Of a DNA stretch of 64,000 nucleotides, positions 9,143 through 17,726 are shown in pieces (position 1 is the stretch's first letter; each line of letters opens with the position of its first letter). The notes under the pieces are model-generated. The model worked only from the letters and a program-made list of their open reading frames with translations. It ran no database searches and was not told the DNA's origin. This DNA comes from an uncultured Sutterella sp. (GTDB lineage: Bacteria > Pseudomonadota > Gammaproteobacteria > Burkholderiales > Burkholderiaceae_F): contig CAAEPH010000052.1 in the NCBI GenBank assembly GCA_900757865.1, positions 1 to 64,000 of the forward strand, read 5' to 3'. The position numbers and the translations under genes are program-made.

Positions 9143-9174
9143 GATCAAATTTGATCGGTCGAGGTCCAATTATA
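9143..9174 (-). promoter_or_regulatory. Promoter -10 box and palindromic operator of the LysR gene
   Basis: On the minus strand TATAAT (9169-9174) makes a consensus -10 box. Between it and the start codon lies the 14-base perfect palindrome GATCAAATTTGATC (9143-9156). The palindrome would fall just after the transcript start, a place suited to autorepression. No strong -35 was recognised. Confidence 0.5.
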
Positions 9175-9480
9175 GGCTGTACTCAAATGTGTGAAATATT
9201 AATAATGCCGTAGTAGAAAAGTCCATCCTGCTTGGCTTTTCTTCTGCGCTCGTTTGACCCCATTTGAACGGGCGTTTTGGCGGGCTAAGGCGCTCAGGTG
9301 TAACCAGGTTCATTCGGGGCGCTTTCGCTCTATGTCGTGCTCGACGGTTCATCGCGTTGCCCACGGTGAAAGCATCGTTGGGGGGGTGGAGAGTCATCGA
9401 GCAAACTACCACTTTGGAGAGGAATGCCACTGGCTTGCCGAGTGACGCTCGAGCAAACACGGAGCATTCATAAAAACACA

Positions 9481-10803
9481 ATGTCTGTTAATTTCTGGAT
9501 TGAGCTCGTGATTATGCTCGGATGCATTTTCATTGGCGCTCGTTTTAATGGCGTCGGCCTCGGTATTTGGGGTGGCGTTGGGTTGTTTATCTTGAGTATG
9601 GGCTTTGGCGTGGTGCCCACCACGCCACCGGTGGACGTGCTCCTTATTATTTTGGGGGTGGTGACCGCAGCCGCGACGATGGACGCTGCGGGCGGCATCG
9701 ACTTTTTGGTCTCGGTGGCGGAGAAAATTATTCGCTCCAACCCCAAACAAATCACCATCTTGGCGCCACTGGTCACGTGGCTCTTCACCTTTTTGGCGGG
9801 TACCGGTCACGTGGTTTATCCTCTGCAACCGGTGATCTATGAGGTGGCGATGTCAGCGGGGATTCGTCCAGAGCGCCCGATGGCGGTCGCGACCATTGCC
9901 TCGCAACAATCCATTACCGCCTCGCCCGTTTCGGCGGCGACGGCTGCGGTCTTGGGCATGTTTGGGGCGTATCATTTCACTGACTTTGGCCTCACGGATA
10001 TTCTGCTCATTTGTGTGCCATCGACGCTCTGCGGCGTGATCGTGGCGGGCTTTATCTCCATGCATTTGGGCAAAGACTTGGCGGATGATCCCGAATTTCA
10101 GGCACGTGTGAAAGCCGGTTTGGTGAAGACAAGTGGCTCGGTGGGCGAGCGTGAGATCCCGAAAACCGGGAAGCGCTCCGCAATGGTCTTTTTAATCTGT
10201 GTGGCCTTGGCTGTGGCTGCCGGGTTGGTGCCCTCGCTTCGTACCTTGCCGGGCGCCGATAAGCCGCTTGGCATGGCAACCGTCTTGGAGATTTTCATGT
10301 TGGTGAACGCGGCGGCCATTTTGGTGACATGCCGTCCTCAGGTCGATAAGATCGTATCCACGCCAACGATGCGTGCGGGTGTCGTCGCCATGATCGGGAT
10401 TTTCGGTTTGGCTTGGTTGGGCGACTCGTTTGTGGGCGCACACAAAGCGGATTTGATCGCGAGCGTGGGCGACATCGCCAAGGCCATGCCTTGGACGTTC
10501 GCTTTCGTGCTCTTTTTCGTATCGGTGTTGCTCTACTCACAGGCAGCCACCGCGCGTGCAGTGATGCCTTTGGGGGCCGCGTTGGGGATTCCCTGCCAGA
10601 CGTTGATTGCCATGTTCCCTGCGGTGAACGGGTACTTCTTTATTCCAACGTACGGTTCGTTGGTGGCGGCCATCGCTTTTGACGGGTCCGGTACGACGCG
10701 CATTGGTAAGTACGTCTTGAACCACTCCTTTATGATCCCAGGGTTGGTCGCAACCATTGTGGCCGTGACCGTGGGGCTGGGGCTCTCGAACGTCTTCTAC
10801 TAA
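9481..10803 (+). CDS. dcuB: Anaerobic C4-dicarboxylate transporter, DcuA/DcuB family
   Basis: A 440-residue inner-membrane carrier. The order of motifs follows E. coli DcuB closely: FWIELVIMLGCIFIGARFNG at the N terminus, PVDVLLIILGVV, FLAGTGHVVYPLQPVIYEVA and IRPERPMAVATIASQQ. Members exchange fumarate, malate or aspartate for succinate during fumarate respiration. The ATG at 9481 starts just before the first helix, and the length equals DcuB (about 446). It is divergent from a LysR regulator and followed by a terminator. With the hydrogenase locus it fits H2-dependent fumarate respiration. DcuA versus DcuB subtype is judged by eye. Confidence 0.9.
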   Translation: MSVNFWIELVIMLGCIFIGARFNGVGLGIWGGVGLFILSMGFGVVPTTPPVDVLLIILGVVTAAATMDAAGGIDFLVSVAEKIIRSNPKQITILAPLVTWLFTFLAGTGHVVYPLQPVIYEVAMSAGIRPERPMAVATIASQQSITASPVSAATAAVLGMFGAYHFTDFGLTDILLICVPSTLCGVIVAGFISMHLGKDLADDPEFQARVKAGLVKTSGSVGEREIPKTGKRSAMVFLICVALAVAAGLVPSLRTLPGADKPLGMATVLEIFMLVNAAAILVTCRPQVDKIVSTPTMRAGVVAMIGIFGLAWLGDSFVGAHKADLIASVGDIAKAMPWTFAFVLFFVSVLLYSQAATARAVMPLGAALGIPCQTLIAMFPAVNGYFFIPTYGSLVAAIAFDGSGTTRIGKYVLNHSFMIPGLVATIVAVTVGLGLSNVFY

Positions 10804-10852
10804 CTCTGTAGCACCAGGCGTGCGATAAGCACGTCTGTTTGCGAGGAAACGC

Positions 10853-10904
10853 AAAAACGACGAGGCTGACAAGGTCTATGAGGACCTGAGGACTCGTCGT
10901 TTTT
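10853..10904 (+). terminator. Intrinsic terminator after the dcuB-type gene
   Basis: Twelve-base arms AAAAACGACGAG / CTCGTCGTTTTT enclose an inner AGGTC/GACCT hairpin. The 3' arm runs directly into a T tract 50 bases after the stop codon. Confidence 0.85.
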
Positions 10905-10947
10905 TGTGCTCACTCCGAAAGGCGGCTGGGATTTCGAGTGAAAAATG

Positions 10948-10986
10948 AAAAAGGTCGTTTTGCTTCGTGAACAAAACGACCTTTTC
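10948..10986 (-). terminator. Intrinsic terminator after tRNA-His
   Basis: A near-perfect 14-base inverted repeat (GAAAAAGGTCGTTTT / AAAACGACCTTTTC) lies eight bases after the tRNA 3' end. T-rich sequence follows on the minus strand. Confidence 0.8.
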
Positions 10987-10993
10987 GGTATTC

Positions 10994-11070
10994 TGGGGTG
11001 GGAAATGGGACTCGAACCCACGACAACCGGAATCACAATCCGGGACTCTACCAACTGAGCTATTCCCACC
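10994..11070 (-). tRNA. tRNA-His (anticodon GTG)
   Basis: The minus strand reads a complete cloverleaf of 77 bases. The acceptor stem includes the extra G at position -1 opposite C73 that marks histidine tRNAs. AGCTCAGTTGGTAGAG forms the D arm, the anticodon loop TTGTGAT carries GTG, GGGTTCGAGTCCC forms the T arm, and CCA is encoded. It lies downstream of the GntR gene on the same strand. Confidence 0.97.
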
Positions 11071-11181
11071 ATCAAAGAGTGTGTCTCTAAACGTTTTAAC
11101 GAAAAGAGAAACACTCATTTTACTGAAATTTGAGCAACTTTTAAGAGCTACTCGCGAAAATACCGTAAAAGTGGGAGGTGA

Positions 11182-11946
11182 TTATTTTTTGCTTTTCGCG
11201 GGTACCGTTGGCATCAATCGCTCGATCGGCACGCGCAGTGAATACCGATCGCCCGGGTGCCAACTCTCGGAGATCATCATGAGTTTGTTGTCCGTGTCGA
11301 TATAGTGTCGCTGAATGCGTAGCGCCGGTGACTCGGCCTTCACATTGAGTAACGCCGCCCAGCGAGCGGGCATGGGGTAGGACGAGATATGCTGGTCGAT
11401 TTTGTGAAGCGTATTGCCCGTCAGGCTCTGAATCAAGTTCACAATAAGACTCGTGGGTTCCGCTTGGGCACGACTCAACACCGAGCGATACCGCCACGGG
11501 ATATACACATTGGTAAAAGCCATCGGGGTGCTATTTTCAACGACGCTCACGCGCAAGTCGCTCAAAAGTAAATAGCTTGACCCCACCGGCACATTCAAGA
11601 CGTTGGCGGAGATTTCGTCCGCGACAAAACGCTGCACATGCAAAATCTTACGTTGATGGTGGTTGCCCAACTGATTAATGTCGGCAAGGCTTGGCAACGA
11701 GTAGACAAACTGTAGCTCTGCTCCCGTGCTAATCACCGTCGTGCCCACGCGAGGCCGGCGGTTAATGAGTCCCGCGTCTTCGAGTTTGGCGAGCGCGCGG
11801 CGCACCGTGATGCGGCCGACGTTATGCTCTCGCATGAGTTCCATTTCAGTGGGGAGTCGGAAACCCACAGGCCAAGTTCCATCCTTAATGCGATTGGTAA
11901 ACAACTCGGCCAATTGGGCCGTTAAGGATTGATTAGAGATTTGCAT
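11182..11946 (-). CDS. GntR-family regulator with UTRA (HutC-type) effector domain
   Basis: A 254-residue regulator. Residues 5-70 form the GntR winged helix (FTNRIKDGTWPVGFRLPTEM, REHNVGRITVRRALAKLEDA, LINRRPRVGT). The remainder is a UTRA ligand domain with SYLLLSDLRVS, a central FTNVYIPWRY segment and a C-terminal ISESWHPGDRYSLRV strand. The ATG at 11946 (MQISNQS) is preferred because the upstream extension is not part of the fold. It is transcribed away from hyaA; a palindrome in the shared intergenic region could be its operator, which would link it to hydrogenase expression (inference). The ligand is unknown. Confidence 0.9.
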   Translation of the reverse strand: MQISNQSLTAQLAELFTNRIKDGTWPVGFRLPTEMELMREHNVGRITVRRALAKLEDAGLINRRPRVGTTVISTGAELQFVYSLPSLADINQLGNHHQRKILHVQRFVADEISANVLNVPVGSSYLLLSDLRVSVVENSTPMAFTNVYIPWRYRSVLSRAQAEPTSLIVNLIQSLTGNTLHKIDQHISSYPMPARWAALLNVKAESPALRIQRHYIDTDNKLMMISESWHPGDRYSLRVPIERLMPTVPAKSKK

Positions 11947-12274
11947 GGTGAGGTTCGCTAGAAAAAGACTTGAGTGACAAGGCGCTAAAGTATATAACAA
12001 GGTCGATGGTCATTGGCTATTGTAGTGCAGTTGAAGGCAAAAGCCTATTTGGAAAGAGGATGGATGTAGGAGGAGAGCCTAAAAGAGCAGGCCAAAGTTC
12101 ACCTTTGGAGGTAGAGCAGAGGACAGGGCACGCTTAAAAGAGCCAATTCGTGGTCTGAGATCAATGAGCGAATAGACCAAGGGCAATCTTCATCGGTGCA
12201 AAGAGAGAAAACACACGAAACACAAAATGTGCGTGGTGTAAATAACCTCTCTGCGTGGTTTTTTCAGGTAGATA

Positions 12275-12301
12275 TACCTATAGGTACGACTTGATAGGTA
12301 T
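12275..12301. promoter_or_regulatory. Palindromic operator candidate between gntR and hyaA
   Basis: A 12-base perfect palindrome TACCTATAGGTA (12275-12286) is followed by a further half site, ATAGGTAT (12294-12301), so that ATACCTAT and ATAGGTAT also form an inverted pair. It sits in the 527-base divergent region (11947-12473), about 190 bases before hyaA. The palindrome with a central CTATAG resembles GntR-type sites in general form. The rest of the region shows no gene. Confidence 0.5.
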
Positions 12302-12473
12302 GTATTCAGGGGGATTTTCAATAAATGGGTCGAAGTCAAAACGTAACAATGTTTTTAAAATGACGGTGGGAAAATTAAAGGCTTGAGCATTCCCCGTTTA
12401 GCGAGACGACTCCTTTCCCATGGCGCTCGCTATGACCGCTCTGGCTTTCCTCCCCTTGATGGAGATTTATATA

Positions 12474-13571
12474 ATGAAACTCGAAACACAATATGAAGCG
12501 CTGCGACGCCGCGGTATCAGCCGCCGTAGCTTCCTTCAATTCTGTTCCTTCACTGCGGCGAGCTTAGGTTTAGGTAGCGCTGGCGCTCAGGATATCGCCA
12601 AAGCTATTGAAACGAAGCCCCGTACTCCTGTGATTTGGTTGCACGGTCTTGAATGCACCTGCTGTACGGAATCCTTCATTCGTTCCTATCACCCAACCGC
12701 CAAGGACTTGGTCCTCTCGATGATCTCGCTCGACTATGACGACACGATCATGGCTGCTGCGGGTGAACAGGCCGAGGAAGCCCTCCATGAAACGATGGAA
12801 AAATACAAGGGCAACTACATCCTCGCTGTGGAAGGTAACGTGCCGTTGAACGAAGACGGTATCAACTGCATTCCTGGTGGCGAACCGTTCCTCAACAAGA
12901 TCAAGCACGTCGCCAAGGACGCTAAGGCTGTGATCGCTTGGGGTTCTTGCGCTTCTTGGGGTTGCGTGCAGGCTGCTAAGCCCAATCCCACGAAGTCCGT
13001 GCCTATCACGGAAATCATCAAGGATAAGCCCATTGTGCTCGTGCCGGGCTGCCCACCGATTCCTGATGTGATGTCAGGTGTTGTGACCTACATCCTCACC
13101 TACGACCGTCTGCCTCCGCTCGACCGTATGGGTCGTCCGAAGATGTTCTACGGTCAGCGTATTCACGACAAGTGCTATCGTCGCGCTCACTTTGACGCCG
13201 GTCAGTTCGTTGAAAAATTCGACGACGAAGGCGCCAAGCTCGGCTACTGCTTGTACAAGGTTGGTTGCAAGGGCCCAACGTCCTACAACTCCTGCTCGGC
13301 CATGCGTTGGAACGAAGGCATTTCGTGGCCTGTTCAGTCCGGTCACGGCTGTATCGGCTGCTCCGAACCCAACTTCTTCGATAAGGGTTCGTTCTACGAA
13401 CATGAAACGACTGTTCTGCCCCCGGGCTTCGGTGGCATTGAAGCCACGGCTGACAAGGTCGGCTTGGCCACACTCGGTCTCGTTGGCGTTGCCGCGGCTG
13501 CGCACATTGCCATGTCGGCTGTTGCCCAGGCACGTGCCAAGACCAATAAAGAAATCGGAGGGGATAAATAA
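12474..13571 (+). CDS. hyaA: [NiFe] hydrogenase-1 type small subunit, Tat-exported
   Basis: The electron-transfer subunit of a membrane-bound uptake hydrogenase (365 residues), carrying three Fe-S clusters. The Tat motif SRRSFLQF is at residues 16-23. Cluster ligands seen are C61, C63 and C64 (LECTCCTES), C159 and C164 (CASWGC) and C193 (PGCPP), then HDKCYRRAHFD, the C-x-KVGCKGP segment and HGCIGC. C63 and C164 are the two extra proximal-cluster cysteines of oxygen-tolerant group 1d enzymes, at a constant offset of 44 from E. coli HyaA numbering. A C-terminal helix (about 337-357) anchors it in the periplasmic face. ATG 12474 has GGAG at good spacing. Stop and hyaB start overlap by one base. 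Confidence 0.97.
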   Translation: MKLETQYEALRRRGISRRSFLQFCSFTAASLGLGSAGAQDIAKAIETKPRTPVIWLHGLECTCCTESFIRSYHPTAKDLVLSMISLDYDDTIMAAAGEQAEEALHETMEKYKGNYILAVEGNVPLNEDGINCIPGGEPFLNKIKHVAKDAKAVIAWGSCASWGCVQAAKPNPTKSVPITEIIKDKPIVLVPGCPPIPDVMSGVVTYILTYDRLPPLDRMGRPKMFYGQRIHDKCYRRAHFDAGQFVEKFDDEGAKLGYCLYKVGCKGPTSYNSCSAMRWNEGISWPVQSGHGCIGCSEPNFFDKGSFYEHETTVLPPGFGGIEATADKVGLATLGLVGVAAAAHIAMSAVAQARAKTNKEIGGDK

Positions 13572-15334
13572 TGAACGATCGTGAACGTCAAATTGTTGTC
13601 GACCCGTTGACCCGAATCGAAGGTCATCTTCGTGTTCAGGCCGTCTTGGGCGACGACGGCAAAATTGCCGATGCGATGAGTACCGGCACCATGTGGCGTG
13701 GCCTTGAAGTGATTTTGAAGGGCCGTGACCCACGTGATGCTTGGGCCTTCGTGGAACGTATTTGCGGTGTTTGCACCGGTGTGCACGCTTTGGCTGCTGT
13801 GCGTAGCGTGGAAGATGCTATTGGCATCAAGATCCCGACCAACGCCAACTACATGCGTAACATCATGGCGTTGACGCTGTACATCCACGACCATATTGTG
13901 CACTTCTATCAGCTCTCCGCTCTTGACTGGGTGGACGTGGTGTCGGCGCTTGACGCTGATCCTCGTGAAACGGCTGCCATTCAGCAGAAGATTTCGCCCA
14001 AGCACCCCTTGGCTAGCGTGGGCTACTTCCGCGACGTGCAGAACCGCTTGAAGAAGTTTGTGGCGTCTGGCCAGTTGGGTATTTTCAACAAGGGCTATTG
14101 GGGTCACCCCGAAATGAAGTTGCCGCCGGCCGTTAACCTCTTGGCCGTGACGCATTACCTTGAAGTGCTCGACTTCCAGCGCGAAATCGTCAAGATTCAG
14201 ACGATTTTGGGCGGTAAGAACCCGCACCCGAACTACCTCGTGGGCGGTATGGCTTGCCCGATCAACATGCATGACACCGGTGCCCAGGGCACGATGGTCA
14301 ACCAGACCACGATGAACTTCATGCGTGACTTGGCTCAGAAGGCGATCGACATTTGCGAAAACGTCTATCTGCCCGATATCAAGGCGATCGGTAGCTTCTA
14401 CCCTGAATGGTTCAAGTACGGTGGTGGTCTCTCGAGCAAGAACATTCTCTGCTACGGTGACTTCCCGCGTGTCGCGAACGACCCGACGTCGAACCAGTTG
14501 CCGATGGGTGCCATCATCAACGGCAACCTCAACGAAATCCACCCGGTGGATCCGCGCGACTTGAACCAGATTCAAGAGTTCGTGGATCACTCCTGGTACA
14601 AGTACCCCGAAGCCAACAAGGGTCTGCATCCTTGGGAAGGTATCTCGGAACAGAACTTCGAAATTTCGAAGAACTCCATCGGTACGAAGACCAAGTTCGA
14701 GTGGCTTGCTCCGGACGGCAAGTACTCCTGGATCAAGAGCCCGCGTTGGAAGGGCCATATGATGGAAGTCGGTCCGCTCTCCCGTATGATCATGGGTATC
14801 GCGCAGAACATCGACTACATCAAGGAACCGGCCGTTGCGCTCTTGCAGGAATTGAACCTCCCGCTCGAAGCCGCGTCCTCCACCTTGGGTCGTCATGCGG
14901 CTCGCTGCTTGGAAAGCATTTGGGCTGCCCACGAATTGATGTGGAACCTCAATGCTCTCGAAGCCAACATCAAGGCTGGCGACGAAGCTGCTGCCAACAT
15001 GGAGTTCTGGGAACCCTCCACCTGGCCGAAAGAATGCAAGGGTGTGGGCTTGGCCGAAGCGCCGCGTGGTGCTTTGGGTCACTGGTGTGTCATTAAGGAC
15101 ACCCGCTTGGCCAACTGGCAGGCTGTGGTGCCGACCACCTGGAACGCTTCGCCGCGTAGCCCTGACGGTCAGATTGGTACCTATGAAGCGTCGTTGCTCA
15201 ACACGCCGATCGCTGATAAGAAGCGTCCGCTTGAAATCTTGCGTACGATTCACAGCTTCGACCCGTGCTTGGCTTGCTCGACTCACTTGATGGACCCGGA
15301 AGGCAAGGATCTCGCCGACATCCAGGTTCGCTAA
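13571..15334 (+). CDS. hyaB: [NiFe] hydrogenase-1 type large subunit
   Basis: The catalytic subunit (587 residues precursor) that splits H2 at the NiFe(CN)2CO centre. The N-terminal nickel ligands lie in RICGVCTGVHAL, the C-terminal ones in DPCLACSTH (C566 and C569, His572). A 15-residue tail after His572 is the peptide that the HyaD protease removes, the same length as in E. coli HyaB. It overlaps hyaA by one base (TAATG) and is exported folded with HyaA by the Tat signal of the latter. The long minus-strand open frame opposite it is a codon-bias shadow. Confidence 0.97.
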   Translation: MNDRERQIVVDPLTRIEGHLRVQAVLGDDGKIADAMSTGTMWRGLEVILKGRDPRDAWAFVERICGVCTGVHALAAVRSVEDAIGIKIPTNANYMRNIMALTLYIHDHIVHFYQLSALDWVDVVSALDADPRETAAIQQKISPKHPLASVGYFRDVQNRLKKFVASGQLGIFNKGYWGHPEMKLPPAVNLLAVTHYLEVLDFQREIVKIQTILGGKNPHPNYLVGGMACPINMHDTGAQGTMVNQTTMNFMRDLAQKAIDICENVYLPDIKAIGSFYPEWFKYGGGLSSKNILCYGDFPRVANDPTSNQLPMGAIINGNLNEIHPVDPRDLNQIQEFVDHSWYKYPEANKGLHPWEGISEQNFEISKNSIGTKTKFEWLAPDGKYSWIKSPRWKGHMMEVGPLSRMIMGIAQNIDYIKEPAVALLQELNLPLEAASSTLGRHAARCLESIWAAHELMWNLNALEANIKAGDEAAANMEFWEPSTWPKECKGVGLAEAPRGALGHWCVIKDTRLANWQAVVPTTWNASPRSPDGQIGTYEASLLNTPIADKKRPLEILRTIHSFDPCLACSTHLMDPEGKDLADIQVR

Positions 15335-15347
15335 AGGAGGGATTCTT

Positions 15348-16058
15348 ATGAAAATCGATCCCATCACCTTTGAGGTCGACCCCTCGGGCGGCACCAATCC
15401 CATCTATGTGTGGGAAGCCCCCGTCCGCGTGTGGCACTGGCTCATGGCGGTGGCCATGTTTGTGATGATCATCACCGGGTTCTTGATTGGTATGCCGATG
15501 CACTCCAACCATGCCCCGACGTGGATCACGTACGACTTTGGCTACATTCGCCTTGTGCACTTCGCTGCGGGCTTATTCTTTACGGCCTTGTTCATCTATC
15601 GCCTCTATTGGGTGATCGTGGGCAACCGTTATGCTCGCATGATTTTCTTGCCGCCGCTTTGGAGCTTCAAGTGGTGGAAGGGGGTCTTTACTCAGATCGC
15701 CTACTACCTCTTTATGCGCAAGTCCGCTCCGGAATACGCCGGCCATAACCCGCTCGCACAACTCGCTATGTTTGGGTTCTTCGTGTTGGGTAGCTTTGGT
15801 ATCATCATCACCGGCTTGGCGCTTTTTGCCCAGGCTTGGGGTTGGGATAGCAGCTGGATGATTTATTTCGGTTGGGTGTTCGACCTATTTGGCGACTCCC
15901 AGGCGGTTCGTACAACGCACCACGTGTTGATGTACGTCTTCTGCCTCTTCACCATCGCTCACATCTACATGAGCTTCCGTGAAGACGTCATGGGCGGCGC
16001 CACCACGTTGAGTTCGATGTCCACGGGCTTACGTATGTTCAAGCATCAGAGCCACTAA
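15348..16058 (+). CDS. hyaC: Hydrogenase-1 b-type cytochrome subunit
   Basis: A 236-residue integral membrane di-haem cytochrome b that takes electrons from HyaA to quinone. Four to five hydrophobic helices are visible. The haem ligand histidines are in RVWHWLM, RLVHFAAG, RTTHHVLMY and AHIYMSF, the conserved places of the HyaC/HupC family. The start has AAGGAGG seven bases upstream, and the gene lies 13 bases after hyaB. It closes the first part of the operon: a stable hairpin and a terminator follow. Confidence 0.96.
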   Translation: MKIDPITFEVDPSGGTNPIYVWEAPVRVWHWLMAVAMFVMIITGFLIGMPMHSNHAPTWITYDFGYIRLVHFAAGLFFTALFIYRLYWVIVGNRYARMIFLPPLWSFKWWKGVFTQIAYYLFMRKSAPEYAGHNPLAQLAMFGFFVLGSFGIIITGLALFAQAWGWDSSWMIYFGWVFDLFGDSQAVRTTHHVLMYVFCLFTIAHIYMSFREDVMGGATTLSSMSTGLRMFKHQSH

Positions 16059-16080
16059 TTTCGATTAGGGATTCTGAGAT

Positions 16081-16130
16081 CTCGCCTCAACGCGAAACAC
16101 CACGATGCCGTGGTAAGGCCTTGAGGCGAG
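16081..16130 (+). other. Stable hairpin after hyaC
   Basis: Perfect ten-base arms CTCGCCTCAA / TTGAGGCGAG enclose a second perfect hairpin (ACCACG / CGTGGT). No T tract follows, so it looks like an RNA-stabilising or processing structure at the end of the hyaABC message. Confidence 0.55.
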
Positions 16131-16156
16131 TGGCAAGAACAAGCCGACATCCTGTC

Positions 16157-16196
16157 AAATCGGTCCTTTGTTTCTGCAGAGGACCGGTTTTTTTAT
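16157..16196 (+). terminator. Intrinsic terminator after hyaABC
   Basis: The arms AAATCGGTCCT / AGGACCGGTTT pair with one G-T wobble, and a run of seven or more T follows. It stands 100 bases after the hyaC stop and would separate the structural genes from the maturation genes. Confidence 0.8.
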
Positions 16197-16972
16197 TGTT
16201 TTTCATCGTTTTTTTTCGAGGGGTTTTAAAGAGTATTTCTGGCATTTCGGTCATTTCTGTTTTCGGGCAGACGCCGTCTCTCTCTCTGTGTGGGCTTGTT
16301 CTATTACCAGCCCAATTTCCCACCCCAATTTCCCACCCAATTTCACGCTACGTTTTCAGGCAAACACTTTTTTGAGACTGCGTTGGCCGTCATGACGCTG
16401 GGACGATGAGCCTTGTCACAACGACACTCACTCGTTCGCCTTCTCGCTTTCTTTCTTGTTGTCCTTCGGGCTTGCCTTCGCTTTTCTCTTCTCCCCCGAC
16501 CTAGGTCGTCCACGGTCTCGAAGCGTTTTCGTTCGCGCTGACGCGATCTCTGAGTGTTGTTTGTTGATTGGGTTTTTGTCCCCATCATCCCTCTCTTGCA
16601 AGGGATTAACAAAAAAATCCAGTCTTCTCTATCTCCCGTTTGGACTGTCTAACCAATACCACATATGGGATAGTTGTTTAGTCCTTATGACCGATGAAGG
16701 ATAATCTCACGAAGGATAGCGTCTCCGAGGGTTTGTCGCTATAGTGTCGGGTGTTGATCGGCAGAGCGATCATAGAGAAAGGCGGGCAACCGCCTTTGCC
16801 CTCCTAGCAAAGAAAGCACGACGGGATGGTCACGTCTTTTTTCTCTCTCCTCAGACAAAGCGTCATGAGCTTTAAAGCCACAGGTGTGCATCCTGGGTTC
16901 ACCAGGTGCGCGACGGGGGGTCGGATTGCCGATTTTGTCGAATTTTCTGTCAAAGTAGGAAACACAGCCGCT

Positions 16973-17635
16973 ATGAGTTTTTTGGATAAACCGGATCCTC
17001 AGAACGAGGTCCTCGTATTAGGCATTGGCAACATTTTGTACGCTGACGAAGGGTTTGGCCCTCGTGCGGTTGAGCATTTCCACCGGACGTATTCGCCTCG
17101 CGATGGTGTGGTGGTGATGGACGGCGGTACGCTCGGTTACTTCTTGGTGAACGACATCATGAACGCCAAGCGCCTTTTGGTGTTGGACTGCTGCGACTTT
17201 AAGCGTGAACCGGGTTATATGGGCGTGTTGCGTGGCGAGGAGGTGAAAGCCTGGCAGTGCACCAAGATTTCTCCGCACCAGACCGGCATTAACGACTTGC
17301 TCTTTAACGCCATGCTCATGGGTTATGAACCCGAAGCGTTAACCGTGATCGGGATTCAGCCCGAAAACATGGAAGACTATGGCGGTGGTCTGTCGCAGAC
17401 GCTCGCCTCGCACGTTGACGAAGCCGTTGAGCTCGCTGCGAAAGAGCTGGCCGCTTGGGGGTTTGATGTCAAGAAGCGCCCCGAGGGCGATGTGGTTGAG
17501 CCACTGATGGCCGAGTGCGTCGAAGAGGACCGTTACATCAACGAGCGTCCCTCCGCCGAAGAAGCGTGCCGCCTGGGTGACGATCGCTTTATGCGTCGCG
17601 CCGCGGGCGAGCGCGTCAAGATGGATTTTGAATAA
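16973..17635 (+). CDS. hyaD: Hydrogenase-1 maturation endopeptidase
   Basis: A 220-residue nickel-dependent protease of the HupD/HyaD family (peptidase M52) that cuts the C-terminal tail from HyaB after metal insertion. The family core is present: VLVLGIGNILYADEGFG (metal ligand Glu), VVMDGGTLG (Asp ligand) and KISPHQTGIND (His ligand). About 20 residues of charged tail extend beyond the usual length. The ATG at 16973 (MSFLDKP) is chosen, since the open frame before it shows no homology-like content. The gene is separated from hyaC by a terminator and an unusually long gap. Confidence 0.93.
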   Translation: MSFLDKPDPQNEVLVLGIGNILYADEGFGPRAVEHFHRTYSPRDGVVVMDGGTLGYFLVNDIMNAKRLLVLDCCDFKREPGYMGVLRGEEVKAWQCTKISPHQTGINDLLFNAMLMGYEPEALTVIGIQPENMEDYGGGLSQTLASHVDEAVELAAKELAAWGFDVKKRPEGDVVEPLMAECVEEDRYINERPSAEEACRLGDDRFMRRAAGERVKMDFE

Positions 17636-17649
17636 GCTGGTTGCTCAAC

Positions 17650-17697
17650 GTTGTCACCGAGCGACTCTCTATGAAGAGGCGTCTCCATGGTGACAAC
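17650..17697 (+). other. Inverted repeat between hyaD and hupF
   Basis: Nine-base perfect arms GTTGTCACC / GGTGACAAC lie 31 bases apart in the 91-base hyaD-hupF spacer. There is no T tract; it may be a processing or protein-binding site. Confidence 0.4.
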
Positions 17698-17726
17698 CCG
17701 AGCGCACTTTTGGGAAGGTGAACACT

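Larger units (their letters stand above)
16059..16972. other. 0.9 kb non-coding gap inside the hydrogenase locus
   Basis: No recognisable protein lies between hyaC and hyaD, which are normally adjacent. The gap holds a 10-base hairpin, a terminator (both listed), a run of imperfect direct repeats of CCCAATTTCCCAC (16311-16350), repeated CATTTC(T/G)G units (16237-16260) and an imperfect inverted repeat around 16649-16682. It may carry a separate promoter for hyaD-F. An eroded insertion is possible, but no transposase remnant was recognised. Confidence 0.6.

Noticed and set aside
8198..9154. 318-residue open frame opposite the LysR gene
   Set aside because: The minus strand holds a complete LysR protein with helix-turn-helix; the antisense frame is His/Arg-rich and without domain features.
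13394..15403. 669-residue open frame on the minus strand opposite hyaAB
   Set aside because: It is a shadow made by the strong codon bias of hyaB; the plus-strand proteins carry all catalytic motifs and the antisense product has no recognisable domain.
16087..16704. Small open frames in the hyaC-hyaD gap
   Set aside because: Low-complexity, overlapping a terminator and repeats, without a ribosome site or recognisable domain.
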